Source: Novosphingobium sp.
GTDB lineage: Bacteria; Pseudomonadota; Alphaproteobacteria; Sphingomonadales; Sphingomonadaceae
Direction: 5' to 3'
Length of the DNA: 64,000 nt
NCBI GenBank assembly: GCA_016719755.1
Contig: JADJYM010000016.1
Coordinates: forward strand, 1-64,000
Below the pieces are notes generated by a model. The model saw only the letters and a program-made list of their open reading frames with translations, was not told where the DNA came from and did not search any database. How positions within the stretch are numbered: the first letter of the stretch is position 1; each line of letters opens with the position of its first letter. Position numbers and translations under genes: made by a program. Positions 1 to 12,176 of the stretch are shown piece by piece.

Positions 1-970
1 GCACCAACAATTTGCCGCCTGCTGATCCTTTGCCCCTCCCGCTGACATTTCGTGGTGATCGACGCTTTCAGCCGGGTCGTGCGACTGGGCGAAGGCCTCG
101 CCCAGACCGGCGAAACAGCGCCAGGCGGCGATGGACCGCGCGGTCGCCACGCTGCAGATCTGCGCGCCGACAAGCAAAGCGCCACCGCAACGTCCACCTG
201 GCCCGCTCGGTCGCGACCGAGGCTTGCCGCCGGGCGGAGAACGTGGCCAGGAATTCATCGCCGAATTAAAGGCCGAAACCGGCATCGCGCTCGATATCAT
301 TTCCGCCAAGGAAGGAGCGCGTCTGGCGGTGCTGGGCTGCCATCTGCTGCTGGAACAGGGCGTGGTCCGGCGATGATTTTCGATAATGGCGGCGGTTCGA
401 CCGAACTGGTGCTGGTCGACTGCGAAGGGGGCGAAGTGCCGCGTATCCATGACTGGCATTCCGTCCTGGGGCGTCGTCTCGCTGACCGAAACCTGCGGGG
501 ACGAACCGCCGGACGCCGAAGGGCGCCGCGCCTCTATGCCTGATGTGCGATACCGTGCGCGAGAAGCTGGCCTTTGCCGAGCGGATTGCCGGGCACAAGG
601 AAGCACCAATCGATGCCATGCCGCTGCGGCTGCTGGGCACCAGCGGCACGGTGACGACTCTGGCCAGCCTGCACCTGGAACTGCCGCAATACGATCGCCG
701 GGCGGTCGACGGGCTGATCGTGCCCGCCCGCTCGATGCGCGACCTGTCGCAGCGGATCGCGGGGATGGGGCCGCCCGAACGGCGCGCCCAGCCCTGCATC
801 GGACGCGAAAGATCGGATCTGGTGGTGGCGGGCTGCGCAATTCTGGAAGCGATTCTCGACCTGTGGCCCGCCGACCGGCTGGGCATGGCCGACCGCGGCA
901 TCCGCGAAGGTATCCTGCGCGGCCTGATCGCCGCCGGGGACGAGGGCGAGCGCAGCCGCTGCCGCCCTGC
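1..970 (+). CDS. Ppx/GppA exopolyphosphatase family protein, 5'-truncated and frame-disrupted
   Basis: Exopolyphosphatase/pppGpp phosphohydrolase of the actin-like ATPase fold. Joining the three forward frames gives a continuous family sequence: TNNCRLLI at the window edge, then VIDAFSRVVRLGEGL near 55, SVATEACRRAENG near 210, AETGIALDIISAKE near 270, an FDxGGGSTELVLVD phosphate-binding motif near 380, and LGTSGTVTTLASLHL near 630. The first dozen or so residues lie outside the window. At least five frame changes fall between about 100 and 545, while the C-terminal part from 543 is clean. I read these as sequence errors because residue conservation continues on each side of every break. Its place just upstream of rlmE is common in sphingomonads. 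The true stop codon is unclear because the junction with rlmE is also damaged. Confidence 0.8.
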
Positions 971-984
971 GCCGCACCCGCAGG

Positions 985-1545
985 CTCATTTCGTGAGGGC
1001 AAGGCCGAAGGCTGGCGCAGCCGGGCCGCCTTCAAACTGCTGGAACTGGATGACAAGTACCACCTGCTGAAAAACGCGCGGCGCGTGGTCGACCTTGGCA
1101 TCGCGCCGGGCGGCTGGAGCCAGGTGGTGCGGAAGCGTGCGCCCAGGGCCGCCGTGGTCGGCATCGACCTGCTCCCCACCGAGCCGATCGAGGGCGTGAC
1201 GATCTTCGAGATGGACTTCATGGCCGATGAGGCCCCGGCGGCGCTGCCGAGGCGCTCGACGGGCCGCCGGACCTGGTCATTTCCGACATGGCCGCCAATA
1301 CCGTGGGCCACAAGCAGACCGACCACCTGCGCACCATGGGCCTGGTCGAAACCGCCGCCGACTTCGCGATCCACAACCTGGCGCCCGGCGGCAACTTCAT
1401 CGCCAAGGTGCTGGCGGGGGGGACCGATACCGATCTGCTGGCGCTGCTCAAGCAGCACTTCACGACCGTGAAGCACGCCAAGCCCCCGGCGAGCCGCAAG
1501 GATTCATCCGAATGGTACGTGATCGCCCAGGGGCTTCAAGGGTGA
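985..1545 (+). CDS. rlmE: 23S rRNA (uridine-2'-O)-methyltransferase RlmE, frame-disrupted
   Basis: FtsJ/RrmJ family enzyme that 2'-O-methylates U2552 of 23S rRNA using SAM. Visible parts are AEGWRSRAAFKLLELDDKY near 1005, the SAM-binding stretch VVDLGIAPGGWSQVV near 1085, and the catalytic DMAANTVGHKQTDHLRTMGL segment from about 1282. The C-terminus SSEWYVIAQGL is typical. A frame change near 1245-1270 separates the halves. The N-terminal 30-40 residues of the family (basic stretch plus the WLERQLNDPYV-like segment) cannot be found between the ppx end and residue FVRAKAEGW, so some bases may be missing around 960-995. Function is certain from the motifs; the exact start is not recoverable here. 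Confidence 0.85.
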
Positions 1546-1561
1546 AGTAAGAGTCTTCGTT

Positions 1562-1597
1562 AGGTGCGCCAATCGCCTCCGCGATTGGCTTGCACCT
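1562..1597. repeat. Imperfect hairpin downstream of rlmE
   Basis: AGGTGC plus GCCAATCGC on the left pairs with GCGATTGGC plus GCACCT on the right across a four-base loop, with a two-base bulge. It lies 17 bp after the rlmE stop. It has no T-run, so it may stabilise the mRNA end or be part of an intergenic repeat rather than act as a terminator alone. Confidence 0.6.
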
Positions 1598-1604
1598 CTC
1601 AGCC

Positions 1605-1657
1605 CTCCCCCGGCCCGACCCAAAGGGTGCCATAAATGGGTGGTCGGGCCGGGGGAG
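1605..1657. repeat. Perfect 16-bp inverted repeat, 21-nt loop
   Basis: CTCCCCCGGCCCGACC at 1605-1620 is exactly complementary to 1642-1657. Such long GC-rich palindromes between convergent genes are typical dispersed intergenic repeats in sphingomonads. It sits between convergent rlmE and the cytochrome gene. Confidence 0.7.
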
Positions 1658-1735
1658 CGGGCTGGTGCTGCAAGGGTTTTCCGGACGGGCTTCCCGCACC
1701 GCCGTCAGGCGGACACAAGAATCCCCGGAACCAGC

Positions 1736-1767
1736 AAAAGGCGGAGCCTTGCGCCCCCGCCTTTTTT
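1736..1767. terminator. Bidirectional rho-independent terminator
   Basis: AAAAGGCGG, a 12-base loop, then CCGCCTTTTTT. The stem is flanked by A's on the left and T's on the right, so it can end transcripts from rlmE (plus strand) and from the cytochrome gene (minus strand), which converge here. Confidence 0.75.
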
Positions 1768-1796
1768 GGTTTTCGAGGCCTTCCCGCCCCTGCCGC

Positions 1797-2682
1797 TTAC
1801 TTGGTCTTCATGTAGGCGATCAGGTTGGCGCGTTCCTGCGGGTTGCTGCTGCCGGCATAGCTCATCTTGGTGCCAGCCGCGAAAGCGCTGGGCTTGGCGA
1901 GCCAGGCGTCGAGCGTGGCGTCATCCCAGGTGCCGCCCTTGGCCTTCAGCGCATCGGAGAAGGCAAAGCCGCCGCGGCCCGTGGCCACCGCTTCGCCATA
2001 GATCCCCGCCAGGTTCGGCCCCACGCCATTGGCGCCGCCCGCGTCGATCGTGTGGCAGGCCTTGCACTTGGCAAAGGCCTTTTCGCCCGCAGCGGCATCG
2101 CCCACCAGCGCGGCCGTTTCCGGCGCGGCGCCCTCAGCACCCGCAGCGGGAGCCGCCGGAGCGGCGGGCAGCGGCAGGTTGGAGCCCTGGCTGTTGAGAT
2201 AGACGATCAGGTTCGCGCGCTCGGCCGCGTCAGGCAGGCCCGCGAAGCTCATCTTGTTGCCTTCGGCAAACTTCTTGGGGTTGTGGAGCCACTCGTTCAT
2301 CGAGGCGAAGTCCCTTGCCGCCCTTGGCCTTGAGCGCGTCCGAATAGGCGAAGCCGGTGCTGGCCACGGCCCGGCCCAGCACGGCGTTCAGATTGGGGCC
2401 GATCCCGGCCGCGCCGCCCGCGTTGATCGTGTGGCAGCTGGTGCACTTCTTGAAAGTCGCCGCCCTTTGGCGGCATCGGCGCTGGCGAGCAGCGTTTCGA
2501 ACGGCACTTCATCCTTGCCGCCGCCGCCTTCACCTTCGCCGCCCCTCGATGGCGTAGCCGGGCTTTTCCGGGGCATGGGTCTTGCCCGCTTCGAAGTAGC
2601 GATAGCTGAGGCTGGAAAGGGCCAGTGCAACCATGCCCGAACCCAGCACCCAGCCGGCGATCGTATTGAAACGGTTTTCCAT
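1797..2682 (-). CDS. Membrane-anchored diheme cytochrome c, frame-disrupted
   Basis: Two tandem class I cytochrome c domains behind an N-terminal anchor. Reading from ATG at 2682 gives MENRFNTIAGWVLGSGMVAL, a signal-anchor-like segment, then an acidic/glycine linker, a first heme site CTSCHT near 2440, a proline/alanine linker, and a second heme site CKACHT near 2055 followed by the methionine-ligand region TKMSYAG. Two frame changes, near 2300 and 2460-2540, break the gene; heme sites and domain order survive, so sequence error is likely. Proteins of this type sit near the respiratory chain as periplasmic electron carriers to a terminal oxidase. The 3' end meets the bidirectional terminator at 1736-1767. 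Confidence 0.8.
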
Positions 2683-2847
2683 CGATTATGCCCCGTGGGA
2701 GATGCTTGAGCGCTTTGCGCGCCGCTCTAGTGTCGGTCCAAGCGGAGCGCAAGGGGACTGCGGCGGCTGCAAATGGGCCTTAGCCACTGCCCACAGGTTT
2801 TCCCCGCTTCTGCCGGGCGAAGGGCCGCAAACCACGGTGGGAACGGG

Positions 2848-4369
2848 ATGAGCTGGAAGAACGAAGTCGCGGAATTGCGCCGCCGCCGCAAGCTGGCCGA
2901 ACAGATGGGCGGCGCGGAAAAGGTCGCGCGCCAGCACGCACGGGGCAAGCTGGACGCCCGGGCGCGAATCAAGGGACTGGTCGATCCCGGATCGTTCCGC
3001 GAAATCGGCAAGATCGCGGGCAAGGGCAGCTATGGCCCGGACGGCGAACTGCTGGACCTGGCGCCGTCCAACCTGGTGTTCGGCCGCGCCAACATCGAGG
3101 GCCGCCCGGTGGTGGCAAGCGCCGACGATTTCACCGTGCGCGGCGGGGCGGCGGATGCGGCGATCCACCGCAAGTTCGTGGCCTGCGAGCAGATGGCCCA
3201 CACCCTGAAGATCCCGCTGATCCGGATGATCGACGGCACTGGCGGGGGAGGATCGGTCAAGACGCTGGAAGAGATCGGCGCCACCTATGTTCCCGCCACT
3301 CCCGGCTGGGGTGAGATCGTGAAGATCTCAGATCCGTGCCGGTAGTCGCCCTGGCGCTGGGGCCGACTGCCGGGCTGGGCGCGGCGCGGGTTGTCGCCAG
3401 CCACTATTCGATCATGGTCAAGGGCCTCAGCCAGCTGTTCGCCGCCGGTCCCGCCGTGGTCGAGGCGATCGGCGAGGCGAGCGACAAGGAATCGCTGGGC
3501 GGCAGCGTGATCCACACCCGCAACGGCGTGGTCGACGAGGAAGTGGCAAGCGAGGCCGAGGCCTTTGCCCGCGCCCGCCGCTTCCTGTCCTATCTGCCCA
3601 GCCATGTCGGCCAGCATGCCCCGCGCACGGCCTGCGCCGATCCCGTCGACCGCCGCGATCCGGCGCTGGTCGACCTCGTCCCGCGCGAGGCGAAGCAGGT
3701 CTATTCGATGCGCCGCCTGCTGGGCATGGTGTTCGATGAAGGGTCGGTGTTCGAAATGGGCCGGATGTGGGGCCGCGCGCTGATCACCGCCTTTGCCCGG
3801 CTGGACGGGCGGGTCGTGGCGGTGATGGCCAGCGACCCAAGCTTTCTGGGCGGATCGTGGGAAGCGCGCAGCAGCGAAAGGCGGAGCGCTTCATCAAGCT
3901 GGCCGACCAGTTCCGCCTGCCGGTGGTCCACCTGGTCGACAATCCCGGCTTCATGATCGGGCGCGAGGCGGAAATGGCGGGCACGATCCGCTATGGCGTG
4001 CAGGCGATGAACGCGATCTACAAGGCCACCGTGCCGCTGTGCTGCGTGGTGATCCGCCGCGCCTATGGCATCGCAGGCTCCGCGATGAGCAATGCCGAGG
4101 CATTCCAGTACCGCTTCGCCTGGCCATCAGGCGATTGGGGCAGCTTGCCGATCGAGGGCGGAATCGAGGTGGCCTACAAAAGCGAGATCGAGGCGGCAGC
4201 GGACCCGCTCGCCCACCTTGAGGCGATTCGCGCCCGGCTCAACCTGGTGCGCAGCCCGTTCCGCACGGCGGAGAAGTTCGGGATCGAGGACATCATCGAC
4301 CCGCGCGAGACGCGGCCCCTGCTGTGCGAATTCGCGGACCTCGCCTGGCGGGCGCTGGGATCGGACTGA
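2848..4369 (+). CDS. Biotin-dependent acyl-CoA carboxylase, carboxyltransferase subunit, frame-disrupted
   Basis: Carboxyltransferase subunit of the propionyl-CoA/methylcrotonyl-CoA carboxylase family, crotonase fold. Start ATG 2848 gives MSWKNEVAELRRRRKLAEQM. Pieces continue across three frames: LDARARIKGLVDPGSF, IRMIDGTGGGGSV near 3225, LGPTAGLGAARVVASHYSIM near 3360, then VHLVDNPGFMIGREAE near 3925 and AYGIAGSAMSN near 4060, the second oxyanion region. The joined length of about 507 residues is normal. Frame changes lie near 3330 and 3860-3890. The acyl-CoA substrate cannot be told from sequence. No biotin carboxylase subunit is adjacent, so the partner must be elsewhere. Convergent with glpD. 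Confidence 0.85.
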
Positions 4370-4391
4370 CCTCGTCCCGCGCCCCGCCGTT

Positions 4392-4412
4392 GTCCCGGAT
4401 CAGGTCCGGGAC
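4392..4412. repeat. Palindromic element overlapping the glpD stop
   Basis: GTCCCGGA, TCAGG loop, TCCGGGAC. This core (GTCCCGGAxxxGATCCGGGAC-like) is common in alphaproteobacterial intergenic repeats. Here the right arm supplies the last codons of glpD (SSRT and stop). Confidence 0.6.
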
Positions 4413-5863
4413 GACCCCATATAGGCTTCGATCTCAGCCACCTGCGCCGCGTCCAGCCGCAGGCCCAGCTTGGTGCGCCGCCAGACCACATCCTGGGCGC
4501 TGACCGCCCATTCCTGCGCCATCAGGTAATCAACCTCGGCCTGGCATAGCCCGGCGCCGAATTCGCGGCCGCGTGGGCGATCGAGCCAGCGCCGGGCGCG
4601 GGTGCCATAGGCCCGGGCGATCCGGTCCGCATCGGCGGGGGCAAGCACGGGGTACTCTGCCGCCAGTTCGGCGATCAGCGCGGGCAGCCCCTCCACCGCA
4701 AAGTCGCCGCCGGGCAGCGGTGCGCTGGTGGTCCAGGCCGGACCGGTGAGCGCGGGGAGCCGCGCGGCGAGCCGGTCCACCGCTTCCTCCGCAAGGTGAC
4801 GATAGGTGGTGATCTTGCCGCCATAGACCGACAGCAGCGGCGCGCCCTCGCCCTCTTCCGACAGGTCGAGCCGGTAGCCGCGCGTCGCCGCCTCGGGCCG
4901 GCCCGAGCCATCGTCGATCAGCGGACGCACCCCGGAAAAGGTCCAGACCACGTCGGCCGGAGTGACGGGCCGCGCGAAATAGCGGCTCGCGCCCTCGCAC
5001 AGATAGGCGATTTCCTCGTCGCTGGCCCTGACCGGATCGCCGGGCTGCTGATCGGCATCGGTCGTGCCGATCAGGGTGAAGTCCCGCTCATAGGGAATGG
5101 CGAAGAAGATCCGCCCGTCCGGCAACTGGAAGAAATAGGCGTAGGCGTGATCGAACAGGCGCTTCACCACGATATGGCTGCCGCGCACCAGCCGCATCGC
5201 CTGGGCGGGCTGTTCGCCGATCAGCCCTTCGACTTCCAGCACCGCGGGGCCAGCCGCATTGACCAGCGCCGCGGCGTGGAAAGTGCCCGCCGGAGTTTCG
5301 ATCCGCCAGCCGCCGTTATCGCGCCGCGCGGCAGTCACCGGTGTGCGGGTCAGCACCGTGGCCCCGTGCTCTGCCGCATCGCGGGCATTGAGCACCACCA
5401 GCCGGGCATCATCGACCCAGCCGTCGGAATATTCGAAGCCGGTGCGCAAGCCGGGGACCAGCGGCGTTCCCGCCGGATGGCGGCGCAGGTCCACGGTGCG
5501 CGTCGTCGGCAGCAGGCGGCGCCCGCCGATGTGATCGTACAGCAGCAGCCCCAGCCGCAGCAGCCAGCGCGGGCGCAGCCCCTTCACGTGGGGCAGCACG
5601 AAGCGCAGAGGGTGGATGATGTGCGGGGCGATTCTCCACAGCGCCTCGCGCTCGGACAGCGATTCGCGCACCAGGGCGAATTCGTAGTGCTCCAGATAGC
5701 GCAGGCCGCCGTGGATCAGCTTGGTCGAGGCCGAAGAGGTTCCCTGCGCCAGATCGCCGCGTTCCAGCAGCAGCACCCGCGCGCCGCGCCCCGCCGCATC
5801 ACGCGCGATCCCCGCGCCGTTGACGCCCCCGCCGATCACCGCCAGGTCGAAGCGCTGCTCCAT
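4400..5863 (-). CDS. glpD: Aerobic glycerol-3-phosphate dehydrogenase GlpD
   Basis: FAD-dependent oxidation of sn-glycerol 3-phosphate to dihydroxyacetone phosphate, passing electrons to quinone at the inner face of the membrane. The 487-residue protein has the dinucleotide fold GGGVNGAGIARDAAGRG at residues 11-27, the GTSSASTKLIHGGLRYLE signature near 41-58, GTTDADQQPGD near 267, and a C-terminal helical domain, all normal for GlpD. It is complete and flanked by genes on both strands; no glpF or glpK is adjacent. The C-terminus ends inside a palindromic element (4392-4412), so the last few residues probably differ from relatives. Confidence 0.93.
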   Translation of the reverse strand: MEQRFDLAVIGGGVNGAGIARDAAGRGARVLLLERGDLAQGTSSASTKLIHGGLRYLEHYEFALVRESLSEREALWRIAPHIIHPLRFVLPHVKGLRPRWLLRLGLLLYDHIGGRRLLPTTRTVDLRRHPAGTPLVPGLRTGFEYSDGWVDDARLVVLNARDAAEHGATVLTRTPVTAARRDNGGWRIETPAGTFHAAALVNAAGPAVLEVEGLIGEQPAQAMRLVRGSHIVVKRLFDHAYAYFFQLPDGRIFFAIPYERDFTLIGTTDADQQPGDPVRASDEEIAYLCEGASRYFARPVTPADVVWTFSGVRPLIDDGSGRPEAATRGYRLDLSEEGEGAPLLSVYGGKITTYRHLAEEAVDRLAARLPALTGPAWTTSAPLPGGDFAVEGLPALIAELAAEYPVLAPADADRIARAYGTRARRWLDRPRGREFGAGLCQAEVDYLMAQEWAVSAQDVVWRRTKLGLRLDAAQVAEIEAYMGSSRT

Positions 5864-5882
5864 GGTTTCCTTGCCTCTGGCC

Positions 5883-7163
5883 CTACCGCAGACCTGGATC
5901 GGGGTTCTGCCTTGCCTGGCCGGGCGGAATCAAGCGCCGGAACAGCCGCCCGCGCTCGCTGTAGAGCACCAGCAGCAGCGCCGACAGGCCGCAGCCCAGC
6001 AGCCCCAGCGCCAGCGGCCGCGCACTGCCATCGAAGGCATGGCCGATCCACGCCCCGATCAGCGCGCCCAGCGCCATGCGGCTGAAGGCCTGGAACGATG
6101 CCGCCGCCCCCGCCATCCGCGCGAAGGGCTGAAGCGCGATCGAACCGAAATTGGCACCGGTGAACCCGATCAGGCAGATGTTGGCCGCCATCAGCGGCAG
6201 GAACTGCCACAACGTCTCGCCCGGCTGGAATGCCTGCCAGACCTGCACCGCGCTGACCGCGATGAACAAGAGCAGCGCGGTGTGCGATACCCGCCGCGCG
6301 CCGAACCGCTCGACGATCCGCGAATTGGAGAAATTGGCGATTGCCATGCCGCCCGCCATGGCCGCAAAAATCAGCGGGAAGGTATCCCCAGCGCCAAAAT
6401 GCTCGGCCACCAGCTGCTGCGAGGAATTGATATAGCCGAACATCGCCCCGGTCAGCATCGCGCCGCCGATCATGTAGCCCAGCGCCTGACGGTTGCTGGC
6501 CGCCAGCCACATGTTGCCCGCGATTGTGGCCGGGCGAATCTCCTGCCGGAATTCGGGGCGTAGCGTTTCGGGCAGGCGCAACCAGACCCACAGCGCGGCG
6601 ACCAGTGCCATCACGGCCATGCCGCCGAAGATCCAGCGCCAACTGGCAATCTGCATCACCGCCTGGCCATAGGAAGGCGCGATCATCGGCACGATCATGA
6701 AGACCACGGTGATGGTCGACATCATCCGTGCCATGCGGTCACCTTCGAACCGGTCGCGGATGATTGCGCCGGGCAGAACGGCCAGCCCGGCGGAGGAAAT
6801 CGCCTGAATCACCCGGCAGGCCAGCAGCGCGGTAAAATCCTGCACCAGCGCGCTGGCCACGGCCATGGCGATATAGCAGGCCAGACTGACAAGCAGCACC
6901 GGGCGGCGGCCATAGCGGTCGGCCAGGGCGCCGGGCAGCAGCGAACCAATGCCCGAACCCAACAGGAACAGCCCGACCACCAACTGCCGGTCATTGGGAT
7001 CGCTGACCTTCAGGTCCGCCGCAATCTCGCCCAGCGCGGGCAGCATGGCATCAATGCTGAGCGCCTGGAGCGACATCAGCATGGCCATAAGCGCGATGAA
7101 TTCGCGCGGGCCGATCCGCTCTGGCGCGGCCTGGTTGAAGGGATTGGGCATTCCCTGTTCCAT
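5883..7163 (-). CDS. MFS transporter, Bcr/CflA drug-resistance type
   Basis: Twelve-TM major facilitator, about 426 residues from ATG 7163 (MEQGMPNPFNQAAPERIG). The core begins at FIALMAMLMSLQALSIDAMLPALGEIAADL, the hallmark of Bcr/CflA efflux proteins, and the loop 2-3 motif LADRYGRRPVLL is present. A start at 7151 (MPNPF) is also possible. The longer ORF to 7313 would overlap the dinB promoter and lacks similarity, so I rejected it. Likely a drug:H+ antiporter; substrate unknown. It ends 19 bp before glpD and may share its orientation by chance. Confidence 0.85.
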   Translation of the reverse strand: MEQGMPNPFNQAAPERIGPREFIALMAMLMSLQALSIDAMLPALGEIAADLKVSDPNDRQLVVGLFLLGSGIGSLLPGALADRYGRRPVLLVSLACYIAMAVASALVQDFTALLACRVIQAISSAGLAVLPGAIIRDRFEGDRMARMMSTITVVFMIVPMIAPSYGQAVMQIASWRWIFGGMAVMALVAALWVWLRLPETLRPEFRQEIRPATIAGNMWLAASNRQALGYMIGGAMLTGAMFGYINSSQQLVAEHFGAGDTFPLIFAAMAGGMAIANFSNSRIVERFGARRVSHTALLLFIAVSAVQVWQAFQPGETLWQFLPLMAANICLIGFTGANFGSIALQPFARMAGAAASFQAFSRMALGALIGAWIGHAFDGSARPLALGLLGCGLSALLLVLYSERGRLFRRLIPPGQARQNPDPGLR

Positions 7164-7236
7164 GGCCGCTGATGGCGCCGCTGGCCATACCTTTTGCATC
7201 TGTTTCGCAATTGGGCGGCGCTGTAGGATGCCCCGC

Positions 7237-8367
7237 ATGAGCGAACAGGCTGGCGGCAATGACGAAGACGACGACCGCGCGCCCGGCCTGCGCAAGATCA
7301 TCCATGTCGACATGGACGCCTTCTACGCCAGCGTCGAGCAGCGCGACGAACCCGAATTGCGCGGCAAGCCCGTTGCGGTGGGCGGGGATGGCCCGCGCGG
7401 CGTGCTGTCCACCTGCAGCTACGAGGCGCGGGCCTTCGGCTGCCGTTCGGCCATGCCGTCGATCACTGCCCGCCGGCTGTGTCCGCAGCTGATTTTCCGC
7501 CGCCCGCGCTTTGCCGTCTACACCCAGGTGTCGCGCCAGATCCGCGCCATCTTCCGCGACTACACCCCGCACGTCGAGCCATTGAGCCTGGACGAGGCCT
7601 ATCTCGACGTGACCGAGGACCTGCGCGGGATCGGTTCGGCCACCCGCATCGCGGAGCTGATCCGGGCGCGGATCAAGGCCGAAACCGGCCTGACCGCCAG
7701 CGCCGGGGTATCCTACAACAAGTTCCTCGCCAAGCTGGCGAGCGATCAGAACAAGCCCGACGGGCTCTGCGTGATCCGCCCTGGCGATGGCGCGCAGTTC
7801 GTAGCCGGCCTGCCAGTGCGGCGCTTCTTCGGGATCGGCCCGCGCGGCGCGGAGAAAATGGCATCGCTGGGGATCGAGACCGGCGCCGACCTTGCCGCAA
7901 AGGACATCGCCTTTCTGCGGGAACATTTCGGATCGCAGGCCGATTACCTCTACCGTGCGGCGCGGGGGATCGACCTGCGCCGGGTCAAGGCCAACCGGGC
8001 GCGCAAGTCGGTGGGGGCGGAACGCACGCTGGAAAAGGACATCTCGTCCGGCCCCGCTTTACGCGAAGTGCTGGACCGCATCGTCCAGCTGACCTGGGAC
8101 CGGATCGAGCGCAGCGAGGCGCAGGGCCGCACCGTGACGCTGAAGCTCAAGCACGATGATTTCAGCGGCCTCACCCGCGCCCGCACGCTGGACGAACCCA
8201 TCCGGAATGGCGCCATGCTCGCGGCGGTCGGCCATGCCCTGCTCGATGAAGTGCTCCCCCTTGCCCGCCCGGTGCGGCTGGTCGGGCTGACGCTGTCGCA
8301 CCTTGACGGCGAAGAGGCGGTCAGTCCTCCGCCCGCGGGCAGGGACGCGCAGCTTTCGCTGCTGTAA
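7237..8367 (+). CDS. dinB: DNA polymerase IV
   Basis: Y-family translesion polymerase. Motif I IIHVDMDAFYASVEQRDEP near residue 19, YEARAFGCRSAMP near 60, SLDEAYLDVT near 113 with the catalytic acidic pair, and a helix-hairpin-helix stretch RFFGIGPRGAEKM near 192. The 376-residue length and the short C-terminal stretch ending DAQLSLL (a beta-clamp binding motif, QLSLL) are typical. ATG 7228 would add only three residues. Convergent with the NUDIX gene, which it overlaps by 47 bp. No LexA box was recognised upstream. Confidence 0.95.
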   Translation: MSEQAGGNDEDDDRAPGLRKIIHVDMDAFYASVEQRDEPELRGKPVAVGGDGPRGVLSTCSYEARAFGCRSAMPSITARRLCPQLIFRRPRFAVYTQVSRQIRAIFRDYTPHVEPLSLDEAYLDVTEDLRGIGSATRIAELIRARIKAETGLTASAGVSYNKFLAKLASDQNKPDGLCVIRPGDGAQFVAGLPVRRFFGIGPRGAEKMASLGIETGADLAAKDIAFLREHFGSQADYLYRAARGIDLRRVKANRARKSVGAERTLEKDISSGPALREVLDRIVQLTWDRIERSEAQGRTVTLKLKHDDFSGLTRARTLDEPIRNGAMLAAVGHALLDEVLPLARPVRLVGLTLSHLDGEEAVSPPPAGRDAQLSLL

Positions 8368-8821
8368 GCCAGCCGGGCAGGCCCGCGGCAAGGGCGGGCG
8401 AAAGGTTGGCAGGCAGCGCCGCTTCGCCAAAGAACGCCGCCTCGATCACTTCGCGCCCGTCCGGTGAGAGCGGGCCAGAGGCCGTGCCGGTGACGAGGTG
8501 CACCCGGTTGACCGTGCCGGACAGCGGCTCGTCCGCTACCGCGAAGAGGCGCGGATCATCCAGCGTGCAGCCGGTTTCCTCCAGCAGTTCGCGGCAGGCG
8601 GCGGCAAGCGGCTGCTCGCCCCGGGCGATCCCGCCGCCGGGCAGCATCCACCGCCCGCTGCCATAGGAATGGCGGATCAGCAGCACCCGCCCTTGCCCGT
8701 CAAAGGCCAGCACCCGGCAGCCCAGCAGCAGCGGCTGGCGCAGCCGCCACCACTGCTTGCGCAGCGCATGAGCGAAACGCAGCCCCGCGCGGTGGAGCGG
8801 CGCGGGAAGGAGGCGGATCAT
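8321..8821 (-). CDS. NUDIX hydrolase
   Basis: 166-residue hydrolase of nucleoside diphosphates linked to another moiety. The NUDIX box GGIARGEQPLAAACRELLEETG matches Gx5Ex7REUxEExGU. The basic, aromatic N-terminus (WWRLRQPLLLGCRVLAFD) is typical of a sphingomonad subfamily. Start ATG 8821 overlaps the stop of the upstream membrane-protein gene by 4 bp, so the two are translationally coupled. Its 3' end overlaps the dinB end on the opposite strand. Substrate unknown. Confidence 0.88.
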   Translation of the reverse strand: MIRLLPAPLHRAGLRFAHALRKQWWRLRQPLLLGCRVLAFDGQGRVLLIRHSYGSGRWMLPGGGIARGEQPLAAACRELLEETGCTLDDPRLFAVADEPLSGTVNRVHLVTGTASGPLSPDGREVIEAAFFGEAALPANLSPALAAGLPGWLTAAKAARPCPRAED

Positions 8822-9375
8822 ATCCGGCCCATCGCCCGCAGCGCCAGTGCGATGCCAACCAGCAGCATCGCCGCGCCCAGCGCGCGCCGCAGTCCCTTGA
8901 AGCTGCGCGCCGCGAGCGCCTCGCCCGCCATCCAGCCCGCCGCCACCAGCGCCATCGAGGCCAGCGCCCCGCCCACGCCCGCCGCGATCGGGGCGCGGGT
9001 GGCCAGCGCAATGGCAAGGATCAGAAACCGCGCCGCGTCGGTCAGCTGCTGGGCCAGCAGCACGATCAGGAAGGCGCCCAGCGAATGGGTCGGTTCGGCC
9101 GGAGGCCTGGGCGCGCGGGCGAAGATCAGTTCCAGCGCGGCAAAGCCGCAGGCCAAACCGGCGAAGAACAGCCGGGCATTGCCGTTCATCTGCGCGGTCA
9201 GGGCCAGCGCGGCCCAGGCGGCCAGCGCCGAGGTTGCCGCCGCGCTGCCCAGCGCCAGCACCAGCGCCGCCGGATGGCGCCCCTGCCGCGCCGCCAGCTG
9301 CGCCACCAGCACCTGATCGCGCCCGCCGATCCCGGCGGCCAGCACGGCCAGCAAGGCAAAGATCATCCCGGACAT
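8818..9375 (-). CDS. Six-TM membrane protein, distant UPF0016/GDT1-like
   Basis: 185 residues, almost all hydrophobic, in two similar halves. The first half has AGIGGRDQVLVAQLAARQG and the second LAQQLTDAARFLILAIALATR. These positions match the two ExGD(K/R)(T/S) motifs of UPF0016/GDT1 (TMEM165-type manganese/calcium exporters), but the acidic and basic residues are mostly replaced. So the fold is plausible and the transport function is doubtful. It is coupled to the NUDIX gene by a 4-bp overlap. Upstream, 9376-9532 is a 157-bp divergent region shared with ligK. Confidence 0.55.
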   Translation of the reverse strand: MSGMIFALLAVLAAGIGGRDQVLVAQLAARQGRHPAALVLALGSAAATSALAAWAALALTAQMNGNARLFFAGLACGFAALELIFARAPRPPAEPTHSLGAFLIVLLAQQLTDAARFLILAIALATRAPIAAGVGGALASMALVAAGWMAGEALAARSFKGLRRALGAAMLLVGIALALRAMGRI

Positions 9376-9439
9376 TCAGCACCCCGCATGGCCCTAGCTG
9401 CACAGGCGCGGCGCGCGAGGTCAAGCGCGATCCGCTTAG

Positions 9440-12164
<2,725 letters not shown>

Positions 12165-12176
12165 GCCAAAGCCCGC

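Noticed and set aside
386-1471. Ppx-RlmE fusion protein
   Set aside because: The frame reads through the ppx end only because of frame errors; the ppx part in that frame is not conserved.
1562-1657. Riboswitch downstream of rlmE
   Set aside because: The two hairpins have no conserved loop or aptamer pattern and lie at a gene end, not before a gene.
8818-9375. Functional manganese exporter of the GDT1 family
   Set aside because: The two ExGD(K/R) motifs are mostly lost, so I only report a distant likeness.
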